NCBI GenBank assembly: GCA_015062385.1
Contig: SUUT01000002.1
Coordinates: forward strand, 83,059 to 147,058
Length of the DNA: 64,000 nt
Source: Alphaproteobacteria bacterium
GTDB lineage: Bacteria; Pseudomonadota; Alphaproteobacteria; CAAHEQ01; UBA3637
Direction: 5' to 3'
The translations under genes were made by a program, and so were the position numbers. The notes beneath the pieces were generated by a model, which saw nothing but the letters and a program-made list of their open reading frames with translations, was not told the DNA's origin and searched no databases. Shown here piece after piece: positions 1-9,800 of this stretch; position 1 is the first letter of the stretch, and every line of letters begins with the position of its first letter.

Positions 1-395
1 TGGTTCGAACACGCTTGAAGCATTTCATAAACGGAACGAATGCCAAATAGTGTTCCTTTTCCGGCCCGACAACTGTAAGAATGTTCGTAAAAAACATTTT
101 CAAACAATCGAAGCAGTTTACCGATAACCAAATGATGAACAATCCTGTCCCGAAAGTTTGCCGCAAACACTTCTCTCAGGACAGGATGCCTGACAATAAA
201 GGCATTAGACGGGGCAATATGATATGTATGTGCCGTGATGTCTTGCCATAAGTTAATCAGATTTTGCTCATAGTTTGCTTCAAACTTTAATGCTGCCATG
301 CTGTGACGTTTATGTCTTCTGCAATCAAAATAGGCTTGAAACACTTCTTCCAAAGTAATATCCGATAATAAGTGATAAAAAGTAAGTTGTTCCAT
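1..395 (-). CDS. DGR-type reverse transcriptase, N-terminal part (cut by window edge)
   Basis: The reading frame opens at the ATG at 395 on the minus strand and runs without a stop to base 1, giving about 131 residues. The visible part has features typical of diversity-generating retroelement reverse transcriptases: an AYFDCRRHKRH segment near residue 21, FEANYEQNLINLW, then REVFAANFRDRIVHHLV and a YEHSYSCRAGKGT segment. The last two correspond to the conserved early RT motifs. The catalytic YxDD box would lie beyond the edge and cannot be checked. The enzyme should copy template-repeat RNA with errors at adenines and so diversify a variable repeat in a target gene. It sits after avd and the template repeat in the usual DGR order. 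The family call is strong; completeness is unknown. Confidence 0.88.
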   Translation of the reverse strand, partial: MEQLTFYHLLSDITLEEVFQAYFDCRRHKRHSMAALKFEANYEQNLINLWQDITAHTYHIAPSNAFIVRHPVLREVFAANFRDRIVHHLVIGKLLRLFENVFYEHSYSCRAGKGTLFGIRSVYEMLQACSN

Positions 396-422
396 AGTGA
401 CTTTTTTATTTTAAAGGCGGGG

Positions 423-512
423 TTATAAACATAAGGCGTTGTTGTTGTTGGTTCGTGTGTTTGTGTTCACATTACCATTATTGAGATTAACGTTATAGGC
501 GGCACTGCACCG
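423..512 (-). repeat. DGR template repeat (TR), noncoding
   Basis: This stretch lies between avd and the RT gene, the usual place for a DGR template repeat. Read on the minus strand in one frame it gives 29 codons ending in TAA. Eleven are AAC or AAT (Asn), including four AAC in a row, and the frame begins RCSAAY and ends NNNNALCL. AAY-rich codons are the hallmark of TRs because adenines are the mutable positions. A TAG sits directly upstream in the same frame, so the segment is probably not translated. The bounds given are those of the open stretch; the real TR may extend further. No variable repeat matching at the nucleotide level was found in the window. Confidence 0.8.
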
Positions 513-521
513 CTATAAAGT

Positions 522-540
522 TGGAGGATTACCGCCTCCA
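522..540. other. Small hairpin between avd and the template repeat
   Basis: TGGAGG at 522-527 pairs with CCTCCA at 535-540 across a 7-nt loop. It lies just upstream of the TR in transcription order. It could be part of the structured DGR RNA or a weak processing or stop signal after avd. No T-run follows on the minus strand, so it does not look like a classical terminator. Confidence 0.4.
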
Positions 541-628
541 CGGGTAGTCAACACTGTTTTATATACCAAACAAACGTTCGGTGATTGACCCTTTTAAAAT
601 AAAACACTTGCTCGCTCAAGGTAACGAT

Positions 629-1015
629 TTATTCATTCTCCTTGATTCCGGCACTTGTTTTTAACTGTTGCTTTCTCCTTTCCGCTTTGTACCAAGCACT
701 TGCTTGGGAGGTAATTGATTCCATTGTTTGTGCCAAATAGGCTTGTGCCCGACAACTGATTAAGTTTAAATCTGCACATAGTCTTAGGCAAACCCGTGTC
801 TTTTCCAGTTGAAACATAAAGGTGTTGATGTGTTCCGATTTGTCTTCGCTGTGGTTTGCTCGTGATATTATGGCACATAGTTCTAAGGCACTGTCGTTAA
901 GCGTGTTCCCCAATGTATATTTATGTTCCCGTGAAAATTTTGTCGTGTACTGATGTATATCCCGTATCAGTTGATACGTTGCTATGTATATCGGTAATTT
1001 ATCACTGCGTGTCAT
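629..1015 (-). CDS. avd: DGR accessory variability determinant (Avd-like four-helix bundle)
   Basis: This 128-residue protein matches the Avd / four-helix-bundle family found beside DGR reverse transcriptases. It has KLPIYIATYQLIRDIHQYT, then SREHKYTLGNTLNDSALEL, then a long amphipathic stretch with RVCLRLCADLNLIS. Avd proteins form basic barrel-shaped pentamers that bind the RT and template RNA and are needed for mutagenic homing. The ATG at 1015 is chosen over the ATG at 1042: it begins MTRSDKLPIY as family members do, has GGAG about 11 nt upstream, and avoids a 19-nt overlap with the preceding gene. It starts 8 nt after the stop of the pilin-like gene, so the two are probably co-transcribed. 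Confidence 0.88.
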   Translation of the reverse strand: MTRSDKLPIYIATYQLIRDIHQYTTKFSREHKYTLGNTLNDSALELCAIISRANHSEDKSEHINTFMFQLEKTRVCLRLCADLNLISCRAQAYLAQTMESITSQASAWYKAERRKQQLKTSAGIKENE

Positions 1016-1023
1016 AAAATGGT

Positions 1024-2805
1024 TTACTCCACAACAGGGCATTCGCCCAAATCATTTAAGTTAAAGTACATATCCAAACAAACGCCCCACAACGGATTAC
1101 TGCCTTTGGCATCAACCGTATCGGTACAGCCTTTTGATTTAAAGTTCATATAACAATATTGTTTTCGAGGGCAATCTGTTTGAACGGATAACATTTTTTC
1201 CAAATCAGGCATTTCCATTTCACAAGACGGATTTTTATTATTCATATCGGCACAAGCCCCGTAAATAATACCCGTATAATTAGCACCGGCTGCTCCGGTA
1301 CATGTTTCTGTTGTGAATGACAGATAACAATATTGACCTTTGGGACAATCGGATATGGATTGTACCATTTCTTGTGCATCGGGTAAATTAAGAGAGCAGG
1401 ATGGATTTTTGTTATCCATAAAGGCACATACTCCATGAAGTGTTCCTGTGTGGTTTGCACCGGCGGCAGAGGTACACGTATTGTTTTTAAATGACAAATA
1501 ACAATACTGACCATTCGGACACCCTTTGCTTTCTTTGACCATTTCTCCCGAAGATGGCATATCCGTTGAGCAAGAGGGATTTTTATTGTTCATATCGGAA
1601 CAAACACCATAAATCGTTCCCGTATGGTTTGCTCCGGCAGAACTCGTACAAGAATCGTTTTTAAATGACAGATAGCAATATTGTCCGCTAGGGCATCCGT
1701 TAGATTGTGTCACCATATCCCCCTCAGAAGCCTTTTGAACGGCACAGGAAGCGTTTTTATTGTTCATATCGGTACAAACCCCATAAATGGTCTCTGCCCC
1801 CGTTGCAGACACGCTGGAACTGCAATCTGACGTTTTAAATGATAAATAACAATATTGTCCACTGGGGCAAGCAGTTCCGATAGTCATATTAAGTGTTTCT
1901 CCGTCTGATGCCAATCCGTTTGTATAAGAGCAATTTGTAGTCAATGTCATTGTATCTGATGAAACAGTAAAAGCACAATTTGTATGCATACCCATTGTTT
2001 CATCCGAAACTTCATAAGAACAATTTGTACTTAACGTCATTGTTTCATCGGATATCCGATAGGAACAGCCGGCTTTTCCTTTCATTTCGGCATTTTCAAA
2101 GCTGTATTTGCAAAAACCATCCGATTCGGGACATTCATCAACATTTTGTCCGCAAATTGTATTGCCTCCACAGCACCAACGCCGTTCTCCGGACCAGCAT
2201 TCACTTTCATTTTCGGCATCACAAATCGGATTGCAAAATGTGCGGGATTCGTTGGGTTCTTTTCCGACAGGACATTCATAACAAGTCCCCGTATTGGCAT
2301 TGCAGTATCCGCCTTCCGATTCAACACATTCTTCGTTTGTTTCACAATCTTTACCGGGGGCACGTGTGCCGTTAAAGGCAAAAATAATATCCATTGGTTC
2401 CGGTGTACAACTTGTTACGGCACCGATCGTTGTTTCTTCATGTTCAATTTCTTGATAAAAAGATAATTGTTCATTGTTGCCCAGTTGCATAATCAGTTGG
2501 CACATTTCATTATCTATATTTTCAACAAGAACAAAGGTATCGCCGTCTTCATCTTTTCCGGTAAACATGTTGTATCCGCATTTGGGGGTAAAATCAACCG
2601 GTGTCCAATTGGTTTCTGCCTCGTTAACCCCTTGTGCATTGGCATAGGCGATATGTGCTTCTTGGATTAATAAATTAGCGGTATATTTTTTCATCGCATA
2701 GCGATATCCTAATATCCCGCAGACAGATAAAATACCGATAATGGCTAAAACCCCTAGAATTTCTACCATACTTCGTCCGGCTTGTGCGTTCTTGTATTTT
2801 TTCAT
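1024..2805 (-). CDS. Cys-rich type IV pilin-like surface protein with five tandem repeats, DGR-linked
   Basis: This 593-residue protein begins with a prepilin-type leader. QAG is followed by RSMVE, with Gly at -1 and Glu at +5 of the mature protein, then the hydrophobic stretch ILGVLAIIGILSV. A globular part (about 40-150) with few Cys follows, then a Cys-rich EGF-like spacer (about 154-235). Next are four short CSY..SDETM units (about 247-300) and five ~58-residue repeats (313-593) carrying CPxGQYCYLSF and YGVCxDMNNKNxSC. The start has GGAG 8 nt upstream. It should be processed by a prepilin peptidase and shown on the surface; none is encoded here. It is the first gene of the DGR operon, but its C-terminus does not match the template repeat, so it may be a partner and not the diversified target. 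Ligand unknown. Confidence 0.75.
   Translation of the reverse strand: MKKYKNAQAGRSMVEILGVLAIIGILSVCGILGYRYAMKKYTANLLIQEAHIAYANAQGVNEAETNWTPVDFTPKCGYNMFTGKDEDGDTFVLVENIDNEMCQLIMQLGNNEQLSFYQEIEHEETTIGAVTSCTPEPMDIIFAFNGTRAPGKDCETNEECVESEGGYCNANTGTCYECPVGKEPNESRTFCNPICDAENESECWSGERRWCCGGNTICGQNVDECPESDGFCKYSFENAEMKGKAGCSYRISDETMTLSTNCSYEVSDETMGMHTNCAFTVSSDTMTLTTNCSYTNGLASDGETLNMTIGTACPSGQYCYLSFKTSDCSSSVSATGAETIYGVCTDMNNKNASCAVQKASEGDMVTQSNGCPSGQYCYLSFKNDSCTSSAGANHTGTIYGVCSDMNNKNPSCSTDMPSSGEMVKESKGCPNGQYCYLSFKNNTCTSAAGANHTGTLHGVCAFMDNKNPSCSLNLPDAQEMVQSISDCPKGQYCYLSFTTETCTGAAGANYTGIIYGACADMNNKNPSCEMEMPDLEKMLSVQTDCPRKQYCYMNFKSKGCTDTVDAKGSNPLWGVCLDMYFNLNDLGECPVVE
1027..1869 (-). repeat. Five tandem 58-residue coding repeats
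   Basis: Within the pilin-like gene, units start at Cys313, 371, 429, 487 and 545. Each begins CPxxQYCY(L/M)(S/N)F and continues with a conserved Cys, GANHTGT or similar, YGVC and (in the first four) DMNNKNPSC. The last unit is degenerate and ends at the stop. Even spacing and high similarity point to duplication of a 174-bp unit, which could change copy number by slippage or recombination. Confidence 0.85.
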
Positions 2806-2845
2806 ATTTTCTCCATAAGTCTTGTTGCATATTAATGAGTGTAAT

Positions 2846-2991
2846 AAAAGGTACGTATAATTGCAACATTTTTTTTCACATTTTTGAATTTTTTTTGATT
2901 TTTACTAACTAATTCAATAAAAACAATAATTTTTCATTTTTGAAAAAAGTCGATTTTTGAGATTCGAAGCGGGAAAAAAAGGTACGTTTTT
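2846..2991 (+). repeat. ~150-bp surface-gene upstream element, copy A (flipped relative to its gene)
   Basis: The plus strand starts AAAAGGTACGTATAATTGCA, has a T-rich stretch with TTTTTTTTGATTTTTA, an ACAATAAT core and GATTCGAAGCGGG, and ends AAAAAAAGGTACGTTTTT. The same order is seen on the minus strand at 25603-25750 and 47974-48121 and on the plus strand at 10567-10717. Here the gene downstream is on the minus strand, so the element points away from it, unlike the other three. The flanking leader (ACTCATTAATATGCAAC) is not flipped. Bases 2992-3239 beyond it hold no recognisable gene. Confidence 0.75.
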
Positions 2992-3239
2992 GTGCATATA
3001 TCGTTTTTAACGGATGATATTTTGATGTTAAAATTATTATGTTATGATGAGATTCTGAGTAAATTTGAATATTGATAACCCTTTGATATCTATGTTAATA
3101 TGAACTTGTTTCAGATTCTTGGGAAAAACCGGCACAAACGATGTCCCATTATCGTCATGAGACTCCGATTTTGGGCATGGGATAAAAGAAGAAATACAAT
3201 AAAGGGGAATGTTTTCTCGCTAAACTGTCAATATACAAC

Positions 3240-3267
3240 AATCCCCCGATTGGGCGGTCGGGGGATT
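3240..3267 (-). terminator. Hairpin after the LplT-Aas fusion gene
   Basis: AATCCCCCGA (3240-3249) pairs with TCGGGGGATT (3258-3267) around an 8-nt loop, 5 nt past the stop at 3273. The minus-strand T-run is short, while the plus strand is T-rich just after the stem, so it may stop transcription from both sides. Confidence 0.7.
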
Positions 3268-3272
3268 AAATT

Positions 3273-6200
3273 TTATTCGGTTACCAATTTTTTGGCTGTT
3301 TGATAATCAAACTTGCCTGTTCCTAACACTGGCGGTTGTTTCATATAAATAACTTTTTTCGGTACCCATAATTCAGATAAACCTGTCTTTTTAAAATATG
3401 TTTGAATTTCTTTTGTTGATGCATTCTCTGCTGCCGTTACTAAAATCAATTGTTCGCCTTTTTTTGCATCGGGCAAGGTAATAATACCTTGTGTGATATT
3501 CGGATACATTTTTTCCAAAGCTTGTTCAACGGCTGTTAAAGATACCATTTCGCCGGCAATTTTGGCAAAACGTTTGGCTCGTCCTTGAATGGAAATAAAA
3601 TCATTTTCATCCAAAGAAACAATATCCCCTGTATTGTACCAACCATTTTTTGTCGGTTGCAAAACATTTGGTTTTTCGGCTTTCATATATCCTAACATAA
3701 CATTATCGCCTTTTACCCACAGTTCACCACCGGTTTCAATACCTTCAATTGGTTTAATTTTCATTTCCATCCCCGGTAATAAACGACCAACTGTTCCGTA
3801 TTTTAGATACATAGGCGTATTTAAAGAAATAACGGGTGCAGTTTCTGTTGCCCCATAGCCTTCCAAAATCCGAACCCCGAATTTTTTCATCCATAAATCA
3901 GCAGTTGTTTCTTTTAGTTTTTCACCACCGACAATCGCATATTTTACACCAAAGAAATCAAACGGATTTGCCATGCGACCATAGCCGGAAAGGAATGTAT
4001 CCGTTCCACAAATAATGGTTGCGTTTGAATCGTATGTTAATTCAGGCACAATTCGATAATGCAGTGGGGAAGGGTAATAAAATGTTCTAATACCCGATAG
4101 TGTTGTCATAATAGAACCGACACACAAACCGAAAGAGTGGAACATCGGTAACGCATTGAAAAATGTATCCGATGCGTTGACGCTTAAAACAGATAAAACC
4201 TGATTGCGATTTGCCTGAATGTTTTTGTGTGACAGTAAAACAGCTTTCGGCATTCCTTCTGAACCGGAGGTAAATAAAACAACTGCCGGTTTCTGCGGGT
4301 CGTTTTGCGGACGTGTCTGTATGAAAGCATCCAGTATGCCTTTTAATTTTGATCCCAAAGTGATTTGAGTAGCAAAATCTTCCATATAAACAACGTTAAA
4401 TTCGGTTTTTAAGGCTTCTTCTAAATGTTCCAGATGTCCCAGTTGAATGAATTGACGAGAGGTCAGAATTGTTTTTAATCCGATTGTTTTTCCACTGGAA
4501 ACAAGTTGTGTCGGTCCCAGTGAAAAGTTCATCATAGCAGGAACTTTGTCAATGCTTTGTAAGGCAAAGAATGAAACCAGATTGACCAATGAGTTTGGCA
4601 ATAATAAACCGATTTTGTCTTCATTCGGAAATGCTTTTTGAAAAGCTCTTCCCAAAACATAAGCCTTTGTTATCATTTTTTTGTAAGTCAACGGAACACG
4701 TTTAATATCTTCGGCAATTTTATGTTTTTTACCATATGTGTGCATGGCATCCAGTAATGAATTAAACAAGTGTTCATTTAAATCTGATGTTTGATACATC
4801 ATATCGGTCATAATATCATATAATTGTTTAGAAATAAATGTTCTTCTATCTCGTCCGAAACAATCTTCCGGCACGTTTAAAACGGTGGGTTTAAGCAAGG
4901 TTAACGAAATATGCGGGAACAGACGGGTTTTATATTTTTTACCCATATACGAAAATTTTGAAAATTGAGCACCTTTAATCCGAATTGGTACAATTTTGGC
5001 TTCGGCTTTGGCGGCAACCACACCGGCCCCCTCATAAATTTTCATTAATCCGCCGGAGGTAGTAATACGTCCTTCCGGAAAAATCATCACTTTTTTGTCT
5101 TTTTTCACTTCTTCAATCAATGACCGAATGGCCATCGGATTGGTCGGATCTAACGGATATAAATCAACCAGAACGGAAAATAGGCGAATATACCATTTTT
5201 TTGCCCATTCTGTATTAATGGCAAATGTGATTTTTTCAGGCATATAAGCAGCAACTAAAATCCCGTCTAATAATGAACAATGATTGGCAATTAATAAAAC
5301 CCGTTTACCGGCTTTGTGGAAATTTTGGATGTTATAAATCCGAATGTGAAAAAGCGGGCTTAATATAATCCGTAAAACAGATTTTAATGTTTCATGAGAC
5401 AATAATTGCATAATGTAAACAGAAACAATCAAGCTCATAACGGCAATAAACAGGAAAAGTGAGGGAATGGAAAAGCCCATACTTAACAAACCGGCTGAAA
5501 TGATTGAAATAACAGCCATTCCGAACGAATTAACAATATTGTTGCCGGCAATAACAGATGCCGTACAAGATTTAGGAGCGTACGTTTGAATAAAAGCATT
5601 AAGTGGAACAATATATAATCCACCAAAAAATGCCATAGCAAACATACAAACGGATAACGCAATACCTCCATTAAGCAAGAAAGCAACTAATCCGAAACTT
5701 TCGCTCGGGGCTTGATAATTTTTGGTTAAGAAATAAAAGATTAATCCGCAAACGGCCATAGCCAAAGATGTTAATGGAACATAGACGGCAGAAACAACAC
5801 CTTTCAACAACTTATTGCAACTGACAGACCCGACACCGACTCCGATAGAGAATAATAATAAAAAGAAAGTAATCACATGTTGTTTGACGTTTAATACCTG
5901 ACTGCATAGTGGGAAAATTTGAGTTAGGATTAAAGCTCCAACCGTCCAAAACCAAGTTGCTCCTAAAATGGATTTCCAAACAATGGGATAAGTATGAATA
6001 AGTTTTAAATTGCTGACTGTTTCGGCAAAAATATTTTTACGAATCGTTAAGGTTGGACGTGGAGCTTTTGCCGTTGGAATGTATCGGGCAGAAATGTATC
6101 CGATAACCGAACAGATAATTAACAGGACTATTGCAGTATTGATGTTTAAAATCGTGCCTAAAACAGCTCCTAAAATAATGGAAACATAAGTTGAAGCTTC

Positions 6201-6629
6201 AATATAACCATTTCCTGCAAGTAATTCATTTTTCTTTAATAATTGTGGTAAAAGAGCGTATTTTATTGGGCCAAAAAAGGCAGACTGGGTTCCCATTAAA
6301 AAGAGTAAAACAATTAAAAGTGTTAGGCTTTTGGTATAAAAAACAATGCCGGTTAAAATCATTAAAACCAATTCAGTAATTTTTAAAAAACGAGCAATTT
6401 TATCCCGATTGTATTTATCGGCAATTTGGCCGGCCGTAGCTGAAAATAAAAAGAAGGGCAGAATAAATAATCCGGCAACAACAGCCGATAAAATATCGGA
6501 TTGTTCCGTCATTTTATAGGCAATCATAACCAATAACATATTTTTGAATAAATTATCGTTAAATGCCCCAAAAAACTGCACAATTAACAAAGGTAAAAAA
6601 CGTTTTGTTTTTAAAATCGGATTAATCAT
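3273..6629 (-). CDS. aas: LplT-Aas type fusion: lysophospholipid transporter + acyltransferase + acyl-ACP synthetase
   Basis: This 1118-residue protein joins three parts. Residues 1-410 are an MFS transporter with about 12 membrane segments, starting with FGAFNDNLFKN as in LplT. Residues 430-620 are a PlsC-like acyltransferase with NHCSLLD (H450-x4-D455) and FPEGR. Residues about 640-1118 are an AMP-binding acyl-ACP synthetase with FTSGSEGMPKAV and GWYNTGDI. In E. coli LplT and Aas are separate proteins that import lysophosphatidylethanolamine and re-acylate it in the inner membrane; the fusion should do both. GGAGAT precedes the ATG. It is divergent from nifJ. The family call is firm, the exact lipid is inferred. 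Confidence 0.88.
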   Translation of the reverse strand: MINPILKTKRFLPLLIVQFFGAFNDNLFKNMLLVMIAYKMTEQSDILSAVVAGLFILPFFLFSATAGQIADKYNRDKIARFLKITELVLMILTGIVFYTKSLTLLIVLLFLMGTQSAFFGPIKYALLPQLLKKNELLAGNGYIEASTYVSIILGAVLGTILNINTAIVLLIICSVIGYISARYIPTAKAPRPTLTIRKNIFAETVSNLKLIHTYPIVWKSILGATWFWTVGALILTQIFPLCSQVLNVKQHVITFFLLLFSIGVGVGSVSCNKLLKGVVSAVYVPLTSLAMAVCGLIFYFLTKNYQAPSESFGLVAFLLNGGIALSVCMFAMAFFGGLYIVPLNAFIQTYAPKSCTASVIAGNNIVNSFGMAVISIISAGLLSMGFSIPSLFLFIAVMSLIVSVYIMQLLSHETLKSVLRIILSPLFHIRIYNIQNFHKAGKRVLLIANHCSLLDGILVAAYMPEKITFAINTEWAKKWYIRLFSVLVDLYPLDPTNPMAIRSLIEEVKKDKKVMIFPEGRITTSGGLMKIYEGAGVVAAKAEAKIVPIRIKGAQFSKFSYMGKKYKTRLFPHISLTLLKPTVLNVPEDCFGRDRRTFISKQLYDIMTDMMYQTSDLNEHLFNSLLDAMHTYGKKHKIAEDIKRVPLTYKKMITKAYVLGRAFQKAFPNEDKIGLLLPNSLVNLVSFFALQSIDKVPAMMNFSLGPTQLVSSGKTIGLKTILTSRQFIQLGHLEHLEEALKTEFNVVYMEDFATQITLGSKLKGILDAFIQTRPQNDPQKPAVVLFTSGSEGMPKAVLLSHKNIQANRNQVLSVLSVNASDTFFNALPMFHSFGLCVGSIMTTLSGIRTFYYPSPLHYRIVPELTYDSNATIICGTDTFLSGYGRMANPFDFFGVKYAIVGGEKLKETTADLWMKKFGVRILEGYGATETAPVISLNTPMYLKYGTVGRLLPGMEMKIKPIEGIETGGELWVKGDNVMLGYMKAEKPNVLQPTKNGWYNTGDIVSLDENDFISIQGRAKRFAKIAGEMVSLTAVEQALEKMYPNITQGIITLPDAKKGEQLILVTAAENASTKEIQTYFKKTGLSELWVPKKVIYMKQPPVLGTGKFDYQTAKKLVTE

Positions 6630-6783
6630 ATTGTTTATCTCCTTTTATAACTTAATTTTAAAGTATCATAGTATGATGATTATAAAAAAGCAAGAAAATA
6701 TTATTTTTATTGAAAAATTTAAAACTTGTTTCGTTCGGTAAAAAAACTACCTGAAAAAATATATTCAATAATTTCTTTTTAAG

Positions 6784-6812
6784 TGGACAAGTTCAAATGT
6801 TTTGTGTATAAG
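6784..6812 (+). promoter_or_regulatory. Sigma70-type promoter of nifJ
   Basis: TGGACA (6784-6789) and TATAAG (6807-6812) are separated by 17 nt; each is one base from consensus. Transcription would begin near 6819. That rules out the longer in-frame start at 6802 and supports the ATG at 6850. Confidence 0.7.
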
Positions 6813-6849
6813 AATGTATTATATTTTTTTGATAGAAAAGGAAGAAAAA

Positions 6850-9800
6850 ATGTCAGATACACCCGTAATGAAAATGTTAGATGCTAATGAAGCAGCCGCT
6901 TTTGTTGCCCATAAATTAAATGAAGTTTCCATTATTTATCCGATTACGCCTTCATCGCCGATGGGCGAATGGTCTGATACTTGGTCAACGGCCGGTGTGA
7001 AAAATATATGGGGTAAAGTTCCGCAAGTGTTGGAAATGCAATCCGAAGCCGGTGCTATTGGAGCCGTCCACGGATCATTACAGGCCGGTTCAATTACTAC
7101 AACTTATACGGCTTCGCAGGGGTTGTTATTGATGATTCCGAATATGTTTAAAATTGCCGGAGAATTAACCCCGTTTGTTATGCATGTGGCCGCCCGTACC
7201 ATTGCAGGGCATGCATTATCTATTTTTGGTGACCATTCAGATGTGATGGCTTGTCGGCAAACAGGGTTTGCTATGATTGCCTCAAATTCCGTGCAGGAAG
7301 CACAAGATATTGCAGTTGTTGCACAAATGTCTACATTCTTATCCCGTATTCCGTTTATTCACTTTTTTGACGGGTTTAGAACATCTCATGAAATCAATAA
7401 AATTATTCCGATTTCCGATTCGGAATTAAAAACATTAATGACTGATATTCCGACAGATTTTACCGTTAAAAACGCATTAAAACCCGAAAATCCGAAAATT
7501 CGGGGAACGGCTCAAAATCCGGATGTTTTCTTTCAAATTAAAGAGGCTGCTAATAAATATTATAATGCTTGTCCGTCCTATGTAGAACAGGCTATGCGTC
7601 AATTTGAAGCAATAACAGGCAGAGCTTATCATTTAATTGAATACAAGGGTGTTGCTGATGCCGAACATGTTGTTGTTGCAATCGGTTCAAGTGTTGAAAC
7701 ATTGGAACAAACGGCAGAAGCCTTAAATGCAATGGGTGGTAAATATGGTGTTATTGGGGTTCGATTATATCGTCCGTTCCCGAAAGAAGCCTTTATCAAT
7801 GCTTTGCCGAAAACAGTTAAATATATTTCTGTATTAGATAGAACAAAAGAATCCGGTTCAGTCGGAGAACCGTTATATTTAGATGTTGTTTCCACATTGG
7901 CCGAAGGAGTTGCAAACGGAACAGTTGCAACAATGCCAAAAATTTTAGGTGGTCGGTATGGATTATCTTCAAAAGAATTTACGCCGGCTATGGCAAAAGC
8001 CGTTTTTGAAAATACACAAAAAGCACATTTTACCGTTGGTATTGATGATGATGTGACGAACTTATCCTTATCATATGATTCTGCTTTTGACATTGAAGGA
8101 AAAGATGTTTCTCGTTGTGTCTTTATCGGTTTGGGGTCAGACGGAACAGTCGGAGCTAATAAGAACTCTATTAAAATTATTGCTGACGGGGAAGATTATT
8201 TCGGACAGGCTTATTTTGTGTATGATTCCAAAAAATCAGGTGGAATGACAACATCGCACTTGCGTTTTTCCAAAAAGCCGATTAAAGCACCATATTTGAT
8301 TAATCAGGCTGATTTTGTGGCGTGTCATCATATGCCGTTTTTATTTAAAACGGATGTATTATCTTTTGCCAATAAAAATGCCGTCTTTTTAATTAATTCA
8401 ACGGAACCGGCCGATAAAGTATGGGATAGTTTGCCGATAGAGGTGCAACAAGAAATTGTTGATAAAAATATTAAATTGTATGCGATTGATGCTGTTGATG
8501 TGGCTCAAAAAACAGGTATGGGACGGCGAATTAACACCATTATGCAAACTTGTTTCTTTGCCATTTCAGGGGTTTTGCCTCGGGAAGAAGCTATTGCAAA
8601 AATTAAAAAAGCCATTGAAAAAACATATGCCCGTAAAGGACAGGATGTTGTAGATGCGAACATCAAAGCCGTTGATGCCTCATTAGCTCATTTGCATGAA
8701 ATTAAAGTCGGAGCTGTTAATTCCGTTCATAAACGGCAAGCCGGTGTACCCTCAACGGCACCGGAATTGATTCAAAAAGTAACAGGTAAAATTATTGAAG
8801 GTCGGGGCGAACAATTACCGGTCAGTGCTCTTGAATGGACAGCAGACGGTACATGGCCGACTGATACGGCAAAATATGAAAAACGCCGAATTGCAACAGC
8901 CATTCCGGAATGGGATCCAAGTGTTTGTATTCAATGTGGTAAATGTGTTTCCGTTTGTCCGCATGCAGCTATTCGGGCAAAAGCCTTTAAAGAAGATGCA
9001 TTAAAAAATGCTCCTGAAAACTTTAAATATACAGATTACAAGGGTAAAGAATTTGCCGGCGAGAAATTTGTATTGCAAGTTGCTCCGGAAGATTGTACCG
9101 GTTGTACGTTATGTACACAAGCATGTCCGGTTAAAAATAAACTCAATCCGGATAAAAAAGCCATCAATATGGTGCCGATTGAAAGTCATTTGGCTGATGA
9201 TATTAAAAATTTTGATTTCTTTATGTCATTGCCTGATGTTGACAGAACTAAATTATCGCCGAAACAAATTAAATCTGTTTCGTTAATGCGACCATTGTTT
9301 GAATTTTCGGGAGCTTGTGCCGGTTGTGGTGAAACACCGTATGTTAAAATGATGACACAGTTATTCGGGGATAGATTGTTGGTTGCTAATGCAACGGGCT
9401 GTTCTTCCATTTATAGTGGAAATTTACCGACAACGCCTTATGCTAAAAACAGTGAAGGCTATGGTCCGGCTTGGGCAAACTCTTTGTTTGAAGATAATGC
9501 TGAATTTGGATTGGGTATGCGGACATCTGTTGATTCTAAAACTGATTTTGCGATGCAATTATTAGGTGAAATGAGCATGGAAATTGGCGAAGACATTGTT
9601 GCTGAAATTGTTAATGCCGAACAGGAAACTGAATCAGATATTCAAGAACAACGCAAACGGATTCAAGCATTAAAAGAACAATTAAAAACCATTGACCATC
9701 CCAGAGCCAAAATTTTAATTGAAAATGCTGATTATTTGGTTAAAAAATCGGTTTGGATTTTAGGCGGTGACGGTTGGGCTTATGACATCGGATACGGTGG

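Noticed and set aside
1063-1096. CGTTTGTTTGG shared by the end of the pilin-like gene and the region upstream of the template repeat, as TR/VR homology
   Set aside because: Only 11 bases match, outside the Asn-rich part and in different frames; likely chance.
3100-3303. 67-codon plus-strand frame
   Set aside because: It runs through the terminator of the facing gene and into its coding region; no supporting signals.
6802-6849. Longer N-terminus of nifJ
   Set aside because: It would begin between the -35 and -10 boxes of the promoter and add residues not seen in the family.
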